Positions 1 to 5,269 of a stretch of DNA of 7,051 nt are shown here, in pieces. The position numbers were made by a program, and so were the translations under genes. This DNA comes from RUG14121 sp964533935 (GTDB lineage Bacteria; Bacillota_I; Bacilli_A; RF39; UBA660). The notes under the pieces were generated by a model, which did no database searches, had not been told where the DNA came from, and saw only the letters and a list, made by a program, of their open reading frames with translations. Position 1 is the stretch's first letter. Each line of letters begins with the position of its first letter. The stretch is taken from contig CAZHOG010000023.1 of assembly GCA_964533935.1 (NCBI GenBank), positions 1 to 7,051 of the forward strand, written 5' to 3'.

Positions 1-83
1 CTGAGTGGGTCATTAGGGCAAAGCCCTAATCCCCTCGGGAGAGCCCACAACTACGTAAGCGAAGCGTGTAGTTATAGTGGGCT
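1..83. other. Candidate transfer origin (oriT): two hairpins after the primase gene
   Basis: Two inverted repeats occupy the end of the window. The first is ATTAGGGC / GCCCTAAT at 12-19 and 23-30 with a 3-nt loop AAA. The second pairs AGCCCAC (42-48) with GTGGGCT (77-83) and AACTAC (49-54) with GTAGTT (68-73), leaving a 3-nt ATA bulge and a 13-nt loop. GTGGG at 5-9 can alternatively pair with CCCAC at 44-48. Neither hairpin is followed by a T-run on either strand, so an intrinsic terminator is unlikely. The second hairpin reaches into the primase stop codon. In NBU-type elements the oriT lies between the primase and mobilization genes, which is this position. The nick site cannot be assigned. 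Confidence 0.5.
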
Positions 84-1041
84 ATAACCGGAAGCCTTTC
101 GGTTTCTTGGATAGCGTATCATTCCTCTTTTTGACAGATTGCGCTTGCTCTTTCCTATCGGCTATTCGTTTCTGTAAATATTCGTTCAGATCTTTACATC
201 CACTGTAGATTTGCGAGGCGTCACGTATATACCGGGTAGCATCATACTCCTTTCGGATTTGCTGTATTGCTTCCATTCCTGCACGGTCATTGTCAAAGAA
301 ACAGTGGATGCGCTCATAGCTTCCCAACGGATAGAGTGCCTTGGGAACATTGGCTACGGAATTAAGAACTATGTAATCCTGTCTGTCGAAGTCGGGTGAT
401 TGCGGACAGCTTTCCAGTCTTAAGGTCAGAAAGGAAAGGTAATCCATAAATCCCTCAAAAACGTAACATGCACTCCTTGGCTTTCCTGACTGTCTGATAT
501 GGGATATTTCTTTTGGTGCGATACATCCCTTGAAATATCGGTTGCGGATTTCATATCCACCCGATATGTTCGGAAAGGCAATGGCGAAATAACGTTTGCC
601 GTTGTGGGTGAAACGGGCTTCTTTACATTCTCTTTTCGCCAGTGCCGTGTTTATCCCTCTTTCCTGTAGATAGGCAAGCAGGGCAGGAGAAGTCAGCTGT
701 ACAATGTCCAACTCCTGAAAACTCGGTTCGGAAAATGACTGCTTGCCAAAAGAGAAAGATACGGGACGGATGTGCGGAGTCTGTTCCTCGATTTTCTGTA
801 GAAGATAAGGTACATAGTCGGAACAGTAGAGTTCCTGTGCCAGTGCAATGATATTTCCACCTTTACCAATTGCAAAATCATACCATTGGTTGCGTTCGGT
901 ATTTATTTTGAACGAGGGCTCTGTCTCTTCCCGTAACGGGGATTTATACCACAGGTTGATACCTTGCTGCTTGACGGGAGAATGTCCCAAACTGTACAGA
1001 AAATCCGCTATCCTGATTTGTTTTGCTGTTTGTATATCCAT
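82..1041 (-). CDS. Toprim-domain DNA primase-like protein with degenerate CHC2 region
   Basis: 319 aa. It probably makes primers for replication of the mobile element or for second-strand synthesis after transfer, as proposed for the primases of NBU elements (family knowledge). Residues about 28-75 follow the CHC2 zinc-finger plan of DnaG-type primases (WYKSPLR, EPSFKIN, WYDFAIGKGGNIIAL), but the usual Cys/His zinc ligands are absent. Residues 190-290 are a Toprim domain: E196 in VFEGFMD, the acidic pair D250 and D252 in FFDNDRAG, and KDLNEYL at 283-289. The C-terminal 30 residues are strongly basic. The start is the only reasonable one, MDIQTAKQIR, with an AT-rich leader. A 216-bp repeat-rich gap separates it from the ATPase gene upstream. 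No clear TAnnTTTG promoter was found in that gap, so it may be read from upstream. It ends in TAG inside the oriT-like hairpin. The primase-like family is firm; the role on this element is inferred. Confidence 0.85.
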   Translation of the reverse strand: MDIQTAKQIRIADFLYSLGHSPVKQQGINLWYKSPLREETEPSFKINTERNQWYDFAIGKGGNIIALAQELYCSDYVPYLLQKIEEQTPHIRPVSFSFGKQSFSEPSFQELDIVQLTSPALLAYLQERGINTALAKRECKEARFTHNGKRYFAIAFPNISGGYEIRNRYFKGCIAPKEISHIRQSGKPRSACYVFEGFMDYLSFLTLRLESCPQSPDFDRQDYIVLNSVANVPKALYPLGSYERIHCFFDNDRAGMEAIQQIRKEYDATRYIRDASQIYSGCKDLNEYLQKRIADRKEQAQSVKKRNDTLSKKPKGFRL

Positions 1042-1091
1042 AATAAGATGAGTGTTTGAATAATGGTTGGAATATTTATTTCTCTTTTCGC

Positions 1092-1114
1092 CCGTACCTT
1101 TTTATGAAGTACGG
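1092..1114. repeat. Short inverted repeat CCGTAC / GTACGG
   Basis: Six-base perfect arms at 1092-1097 and 1109-1114 flank an 11-nt loop. It lies in the primase leader, between the large repeat array and the primase start codon. It could be a small RNA hairpin in the leader or a protein-binding site; no T-run follows on the minus strand, so it is not a typical terminator. Confidence 0.45.
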
Positions 1115-1120
1115 TCTGTA

Positions 1121-1244
1121 TAATCACTTCACTTTATTTTCGTATATATAGGATACGGTAATAAAGTGAAGCGGTTTTACATTCTCTGCAACCGCTTCGC
1201 TTTATCCTTAATATATAGACCTGCCGAATAAAGTGAAGTGATTA
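1121..1244. repeat. Nested inverted-repeat array; candidate replication origin or primase assembly site
   Basis: Outer arms TAATCACTTCACTTTATT (1121-1138) and its exact complement (1227-1244) are 18 bp each. Inner arms at 1161-1176 and 1190-1205 are 16 bp and differ from perfect pairing by one G-T wobble, with a 13-nt loop. The arms contain four copies of an 11-bp motif ATAAAGTGAAG: reversed at 1127-1137, forward at 1161-1171, reversed with one change at 1195-1205, forward at 1228-1238. Start-to-start distances are 34, 34 and 33 bp. Two of the three spacers carry the same ATATATAG (1144-1151, 1211-1218), so the array also reads as a diverged tandem duplication of a 67-68 bp palindromic unit. 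It lies between a helicase-like and a primase-like gene. An RNA attenuator or a palindromic insertion unit are alternatives. Confidence 0.75.
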
Positions 1245-1248
1245 CAGG

Positions 1249-1261
1249 TTAGACGGTCTAA
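1249..1261. repeat. 13-bp palindrome at the ATPase stop codon
   Basis: TTAGAC-G-GTCTAA is a perfect 6-bp inverted repeat around one central base. It contains the TAG stop codon of the ATPase gene and sits just outside the large inverted-repeat array. It has the shape of a dimeric protein-binding site. No T-run follows it. Confidence 0.45.
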
Positions 1262-2349
1262 TAGTGAAAGTCTGGCTTGAACGTGTATTTCCTGCCGTTC
1301 TCCTGTACTATCATCCGTTTGTTCCGGAGCATGGTGATAAGTGATACTGCTTTTTGATGGTTCAGTTTTACACCTACCGACATATATGCCTTGACTAAGG
1401 CGGTTTCCAGATCCTTGTAGCCGTATTCCTCTTTCAGCCCGAAAGCCGCTTCCAGTGCTATGCGGTGCTGTTGTTCGGTAATATGCCTGTAAGGGTCGAA
1501 CTTTTCCTCTTCCGGTCTTCCGGGTTTCTTCGCTTCGGGTCTGTACCCCTCTATGAGTTCAGGCAATGCATTGTTGTTGATACGGAAAGCGAAAGGTTCG
1601 AAATCCATTGCACGGATGTGCATGGCTGAAACATTGCTTATATCCCCGTTGCTCTTGTCCTTTTCCACCAGCAGAACGGTTTCCGCCTTGTTGTTCAGCT
1701 CCGTACCGATATGCCCTCTTGCGTTTTCATCGCCTTTGTTCTGGTGGAGTATCGTATGGATGTGTATCTGCCTGTCATCCGTCCACTGCATCAGTTTGGA
1801 TATAATACGTGTCGATTCTCCCGGACTGTTGATGTCATATACCATATCGCGGATGCCGTCTATGATTACAAGCCCTATGTCCGGTGTATTATAGATAGCC
1901 TGTTCGACAATCCTGATGCGCTGTTCGGGCGTGTATTTCCTCAAAGCGAGAAACTCCAGATGTTCATTGTCCCTGTCATCAGGAAGACCGGCCAGCCGTA
2001 AAATACGTTTCATGACTTTCAGACAGTGATAATGGCTTTGTTCCGTGTCCACATAAAGAATCTTCCTTTTTTCTTCCGGTAGTTCCGCAACATACCGCAG
2101 TACCGTACCGTTTTTCAATGCGGCGGCTACGATAGCCGATACATTGAAAGTCTTTTTACTCTTGGCTTTGCCGATGGATGCACTGAAATTGCCCAGTGTA
2201 CCAATGACCGAACCTTGCACTTTTAGAATCTCAGGTGCTTTTTCGTAGATTTTCGACAGGCTCAGGCGTGAAGCTTGCCAAAGGATTATTGCCTGTTCTG
2301 CCGAAATCTCCTTTATTTCTTTCATATAGTCCATAAACATACCTCCCAT
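1258..2349 (-). CDS. RecA-fold AAA-type ATPase, RepA-helicase-like
   Basis: 363 aa. It is likely a DNA-dependent ATPase or hexameric helicase serving replication or excision of the element. Visible motifs are a Walker A-like loop GKAKSKKT (60-67), an acidic strand YVDTEQ (99-104) matching the catalytic-glutamate region of RecA-like ATPases, Walker B VIID (161-164), His202 in HTILHQNKGD, and RGHIGTELNNKAE (211-223), the sensor-like segment usual in this family. A basic linker (274-279) leads to a C-terminal region, about 285-358, that looks like a winged helix. The Walker A has Lys where the canonical loop has Gly before the Lys-Thr pair. The ATG at 2349 overlaps the stop of the DUF3853 gene (TAATG) and has GGAGG 9 nt upstream. 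The in-frame ATG at 2334 has GGAGGT 6 nt upstream and is an equally good start. ATPase class is firm; helicase activity is inferred. Confidence 0.85.
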   Translation of the reverse strand: MGGMFMDYMKEIKEISAEQAIILWQASRLSLSKIYEKAPEILKVQGSVIGTLGNFSASIGKAKSKKTFNVSAIVAAALKNGTVLRYVAELPEEKRKILYVDTEQSHYHCLKVMKRILRLAGLPDDRDNEHLEFLALRKYTPEQRIRIVEQAIYNTPDIGLVIIDGIRDMVYDINSPGESTRIISKLMQWTDDRQIHIHTILHQNKGDENARGHIGTELNNKAETVLLVEKDKSNGDISNVSAMHIRAMDFEPFAFRINNNALPELIEGYRPEAKKPGRPEEEKFDPYRHITEQQHRIALEAAFGLKEEYGYKDLETALVKAYMSVGVKLNHQKAVSLITMLRNKRMIVQENGRKYTFKPDFHY

Positions 2350-2657
2350 TATTTCCGTCCTCCTGTTTTCTTCCCGGCAAGCTCAAGAGCCAATTCCGCA
2401 TCTACGATAATCTTGCGCCCTATCTGGGTAATCGCCTTGTCTATCTTACCGCTTTTCTTTATGCGGTTGGCAGTGGGCAGACTGCACCCGAACAGTTTGG
2501 CTATACCGAGTATTCCGTACACATACTTCTTTTCCGTGTCTGTAACGGGTTGCGGCAATGCTTCGGCCTGACCTGAAGCGTGCTTACTCAGGAATATGAA
2601 TTCTTCGCCTGTCATCTGCCAGACGGGTTTTGATAATAATTCTTGGATATTTGTCAT
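2349..2657 (-). CDS. DUF3853 family helix-turn-helix protein (excisionase-like)
   Basis: 102 aa. The N-terminus (LLSKPVWQMTGEEFIFL, 7-23) is the conserved opening of DUF3853 proteins, which are common in Bacteroidales mobile elements. Residues 46-90 (YVYGILGIAKLFGCSLPTAN and following) form a MerR/excisionase-type helix-turn-helix and wing: GIAKLFGCS is the first helix and turn, PTANRIKKSG the recognition helix, and IGRKIIVDAEL the wing. The tail (GKKTGGRK) is basic. Such small proteins often bind near attachment sites as recombination directionality factors, or act as regulators; the specific role here is inferred. It is the first gene of an operon with the ATPase, with a one-base TAATG overlap implying translational coupling. 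A TAATTTTG box lies about 70 bp upstream. Confidence 0.85.
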   Translation of the reverse strand: MTNIQELLSKPVWQMTGEEFIFLSKHASGQAEALPQPVTDTEKKYVYGILGIAKLFGCSLPTANRIKKSGKIDKAITQIGRKIIVDAELALELAGKKTGGRK

Positions 2658-2726
2658 CGTCCAATCTATTTAGTCGTTAAACAATCAGCCCTGCGCACTG
2701 GCTGTTATTTCTGTTCTCGAACGATG

Positions 2727-2734
2727 CAAAATTA
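2727..2734 (-). promoter_or_regulatory. Possible -7 box of the DUF3853-ATPase operon
   Basis: Read on the minus strand, 2734-2727 is TAATTTTG, matching the Bacteroides -7 consensus TAnnTTTG. No TTTG lies at the usual 19-21 bp upstream, so the promoter would be weak or activator-dependent. The -33 region instead overlaps TTACCACTCA (plus-strand TGAGTGGTAA, 2745-2754), a motif repeated in the nearby terminator hairpin. The leader would be roughly 60 nt. Confidence 0.4.
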
Positions 2735-2799
2735 GGTAGGGTTATGAGTGGTAAGGATGTGGACGGTACAAACTGAATATCATTGTATCTTATTGAATA

Positions 2800-2841
2800 T
2801 CAGAAAATAAAAATACCACTCAAAAATTATTTTGAGTGGTA
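2800..2841 (-). terminator. Intrinsic terminator of the nuclease cassette
   Basis: TACCACTCAAAA (2814-2825) and TTTTGAGTGGTA (2830-2841) form a perfect 12-bp stem with a 4-nt loop. On the minus strand the stem is followed by TTTTTATTTTC, the tail of a Rho-independent terminator. It lies 39 bp after the stop codon of the coiled-coil gene and insulates the DUF3853 operon from it. On the plus strand there is no T-run. Confidence 0.8.
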
Positions 2842-2880
2842 AAAGTGGAACTTTCGTAAAGTATCAGGATATATCACGGA

Positions 2881-3900
2881 TTATCTGAATATATGTTCCA
2901 TTTCCTTGGCGAAATTTTGGTTGCTGTCACTGGGGAAATCTGAAACAGGCTCCTTATACTTGGATTTGTAGTAGCTGTCGTCAATATCCAGCAGTTTCAG
3001 TATTCTGTCTTTCCATTTGTCCCTGTCCTGTTTGGAGAGTTTCTCGCTCATCAGGAATATCAGATAGCATACACGTATTTTCTCTCTCGGTTTTATTTTC
3101 AGCTTACAGTTGCAGGGGTGAAGATTCATATTGGCATAGAAATCCGGTGCGGAAATTTCTTCGAACTGTTCTCCTATGCACACCTCATGAATGAGCGAAA
3201 GTAATTTCATGCTGAAATATTCCTGTTGTTCTTCTGTCGTTTCCTGCTGACTGATTGGCTCGCTTGATTTATTCTCTTGCTTTCCGTCAGGAATGTATTT
3301 CTTCAATATATCCAGAAAAAGGCAGCTTTGACGGTATATGTCCGCACAACAGTTCTTCATGTATTGGAATGCCTCTGTTCTTGCAGCCTTTTGCTGATCA
3401 TAGAGTTTGTTCAGTTTGGCTTTTTCCCTGTCATATTCAGCCTTGCAGCGTTCATATTCTTTCTCTGCCTGTTTTTCCTCTTCGGCTGTATGCTCCCTGT
3501 AACCAATGGAATCATACCTGTTGTTGGCTTCATTCAGCGGCTTGCTCAGACTTCTTGTAACATCCAGCTGGGCTTCAATTTCCTGAGAATACCTTTCCAT
3601 GTGCTGATAGCAAGCACGTTCTATGGCTCTGTCACTTAACGGGCGTATCTCATAAGCCTGTATGCTCTTTTCTATTTCAGTTTTCAGGCTGTTGAGTATC
3701 AAGGTGTATTGCTCTTTTTGCTTGTCAAGCACCAGTTCAAGGATAGCGGCTTCAAAGGATTTCATGTCATTATACTCCTGATAGAAATCCGATATGAATT
3801 TCTGCCTGTCAAAAGAAAAAGCGTAATTATCTATATAGTCTCTGTATATTCTGTTGAGTTCTCCATATTGGGGAATCATCGTCTGTATCTTTCCTGCCAT
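2881..3900 (-). CDS. Uncharacterised coiled-coil protein encoded after the DUF1016 nuclease
   Basis: 339 aa from ATG 3900, or 350 aa from ATG 3933. The 3900 start is preferred because it lies 10 bp after the nuclease stop codon with an AT-rich leader, whereas 3933 would overlap the nuclease by 23 bp. The protein is predicted to be soluble and highly charged. From the 3900 start, residues 1-120 look helical. About 135-180 is a strong coiled coil (AEEEKQAEKEYERCKAEYD, then REKAKLNKLYDQQKAA). A Gln/Glu-rich linker follows (about 208-227). The C-terminal domain, about 230-339, contains LHPCNCKLKIK, a conserved-looking hydrophobic helix IRVCYLIFLMSEKL, and a KYKEPVSDFPSDSNQNF tail. I recognise no catalytic motif. 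I have an uncertain memory of similar C-termini in other Bacteroidales mobile-element proteins, so this could be an element core gene rather than a nuclease partner. It is very likely co-transcribed with the nuclease, and an intrinsic terminator follows. Confidence 0.75.
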   Translation of the reverse strand: MAGKIQTMIPQYGELNRIYRDYIDNYAFSFDRQKFISDFYQEYNDMKSFEAAILELVLDKQKEQYTLILNSLKTEIEKSIQAYEIRPLSDRAIERACYQHMERYSQEIEAQLDVTRSLSKPLNEANNRYDSIGYREHTAEEEKQAEKEYERCKAEYDREKAKLNKLYDQQKAARTEAFQYMKNCCADIYRQSCLFLDILKKYIPDGKQENKSSEPISQQETTEEQQEYFSMKLLSLIHEVCIGEQFEEISAPDFYANMNLHPCNCKLKIKPREKIRVCYLIFLMSEKLSKQDRDKWKDRILKLLDIDDSYYKSKYKEPVSDFPSDSNQNFAKEMEHIFR

Positions 3901-3910
3901 ATACTTTATA

Positions 3911-5203
3911 TTATGGGTTCTTGTCCTTGTCAAGGAATAAGGTCAGTTCTTCTTCCACTTCTTCTATACTCGGTAGGGCAGATTTCAGATTTTCGGGTAC
4001 TGCCTTGCTCAATTGATAGTCGCTGATACCTATCGGCTGGTCATATCCAGCCAAGGCATATTGTGCCACGACCTCATCCTTACCCCTGCACAGCAAAAGA
4101 CCGATGGTCTTGTTATCATTTTCTCCCCTCAGTTTATCATCTACAACATTGATATAGAAATTTAACTGCCCTGCATATTCCGGTTTGAATGGCGTTGCTT
4201 TCAATTCCACGACGACATAGGCGTGGAGCTTGATATTATATAGGATCAGGTCGGCGAAAAAGTCACTGTCCCCAATCTGGAAATGTTTTTGTCTGGCAAC
4301 AAAAGCAAAGCCGTTACCCATTTCCAGCAAGTAACGGGTTACATGCTTTACCAACTGTTCTTCTATATCCCTTTCGTCAGCCTTTTCCTTTGCTCCTGCC
4401 AAGTCAAAGATATACGGGTCTTTTAACAGATAATTGGCAAGATCGCTTTGAGGTGCCGGAAGTGTGGCAGTGAAGTTGTTTACCTTGTTACTCTTGATTT
4501 GTCTGTCATACAGATTACTTTCAATCTGCATTTTCAGCACATTACTGCTCCAACCCATTTCTACAGATTGTTTCATATACCAATACCTTACACCTAATGG
4601 TAGCGGATTATTGAGTATGACCATATGGCTTGCCCAATTTATTCTTGCAATCGGTGACGCCAAGAATAAATCTTCTATATCCTCTATTTTTATTTTATAG
4701 ATGGTTGCTACTGTTTTTGCTACATTCTGAAATTGCGCAGGAACCTCCTGCGTAATTTCTAAAGATTGATTATCAGCTGATTGTATTTGCGCAGTAAGCT
4801 CCTGCGTAAATTGCCCGCTGTTGAGTTTAAGGACTTCATTAGTAATGTTTTGAATATTAGGGACTGACAGTATTGAATCTGTTTCAATAAAACTACGAAG
4901 TACATTTAACGGATATAAACGGGCAAACTGGCACATATAAGTAAGATTACGTTCCGAATATCCCTTCTTTTCAGGATAATTGAATCTGATTGCCTGTGCC
5001 AATTTTTTGATAATTTTACCACCCCACCCATGTAGGTGTTGGTGGTACAGTATATAATTGCCCATTTTCCAGTAATGGAACAACATCTGGGCATTGGCTG
5101 CGGTAATGAGCCGGACTTGTGCCTGTTCTATTTCCGAACCGACAGCATGGACAAAGGCATCAAAATGACCTTTCTTTATATTATGTTCGTTGTTATTTTC
5201 CAT
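3911..5203 (-). CDS. DUF1016 / YhcG-type PD-(D/E)XK nuclease
   Basis: 430 aa, a usual size for the family. The DUF1016_N domain covers about 15-100 (MLFHYWKMGNYIL, then the family signature YSERNLTYMCQFARLYP at 82-98). A variable linker (about 105-160) contains an 18-residue-period duplication. The C-terminal PDDEXK domain spans about 165-400. Its active-site residues are visible: E281/E282 in the leading helix, D318 in FFADLILYN, E333-x-K335 in VVVELKA, and Q346 with Y350 in GQLNFY. The nuclease fold is therefore intact and probably active. Family members are often found near restriction-modification genes or on mobile elements and are suspected defence or DNA-processing nucleases; the substrate here is unknown. 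No hsd gene is in the window. It has its own candidate promoter (5223-5230). The linker is visibly more AT-rich than the replication genes. The start MENNNEHNIK fits the promoter. Confidence 0.88.
   Translation of the reverse strand: MENNNEHNIKKGHFDAFVHAVGSEIEQAQVRLITAANAQMLFHYWKMGNYILYHQHLHGWGGKIIKKLAQAIRFNYPEKKGYSERNLTYMCQFARLYPLNVLRSFIETDSILSVPNIQNITNEVLKLNSGQFTQELTAQIQSADNQSLEITQEVPAQFQNVAKTVATIYKIKIEDIEDLFLASPIARINWASHMVILNNPLPLGVRYWYMKQSVEMGWSSNVLKMQIESNLYDRQIKSNKVNNFTATLPAPQSDLANYLLKDPYIFDLAGAKEKADERDIEEQLVKHVTRYLLEMGNGFAFVARQKHFQIGDSDFFADLILYNIKLHAYVVVELKATPFKPEYAGQLNFYINVVDDKLRGENDNKTIGLLLCRGKDEVVAQYALAGYDQPIGISDYQLSKAVPENLKSALPSIEEVEEELTLFLDKDKNP
4733..4812. repeat. In-frame 26-bp direct repeat inside the nuclease linker
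   Basis: Copies at 4733-4758 and 4787-4812 match at 23 of 26 positions and are 54 bp apart, exactly 18 codons. They encode TQELTAQIQ (133-141) and TQEVPAQFQ (151-159). Each copy also contains a short CGCAG...CTGCG inverted repeat. The position is the linker between the DUF1016 N-terminal and PDDEXK domains, where length variation should be tolerated. Confidence 0.75.
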
Positions 5204-5222
5204 ATTACTAACTATTACTTAA

Positions 5223-5256
5223 CAAAGATAACTCTAATAATGGATAATCTGTGAAA
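5223..5256 (-). promoter_or_regulatory. Promoter of the nuclease cassette
   Basis: On the minus strand 5230-5223 reads TATCTTTG, a full match to the Bacteroides -7 consensus TAnnTTTG, and TTTC at 5256-5253 is a weak -33 element 22 bp upstream. The nuclease ATG follows 19 bp after the -7 box, giving a very short leader. It lies in the 66-bp gap after the integrase stop codon. No terminator was seen in that gap, so read-through from the integrase is also possible. Confidence 0.55.
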
Positions 5257-5269
5257 CAGACTGATACTT

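Noticed and set aside
1121..1244. Large inverted-repeat region as a simple transcription terminator for the ATPase gene
   Set aside because: No T-run follows the stems on the minus strand, and four evenly spaced alternating motifs are more than a terminator needs.
1553..1894. Plus-strand 113-aa reading
   Set aside because: It is antisense to the ATPase core motifs, which are clearly conserved in the minus frame; no promoter or family resemblance was seen.
3277..3639. Plus-strand 120-aa reading that looks like a membrane protein
   Set aside because: It is antisense to the Lys/Glu-rich coiled-coil gene; AAA and GAA codons read backward give Phe and Leu, creating false hydrophobicity.
4735..4752. 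CGCAGG/CCTGCG hairpin inside the nuclease gene as a regulatory site
   Set aside because: It is explained by the repeated TQE-AQ codons in the duplicated linker and has no regulatory context.
3911..5203. Nuclease as part of a type I restriction-modification locus
   Set aside because: DUF1016 proteins are often near such loci, but no methyltransferase, specificity or translocase gene is in this window.
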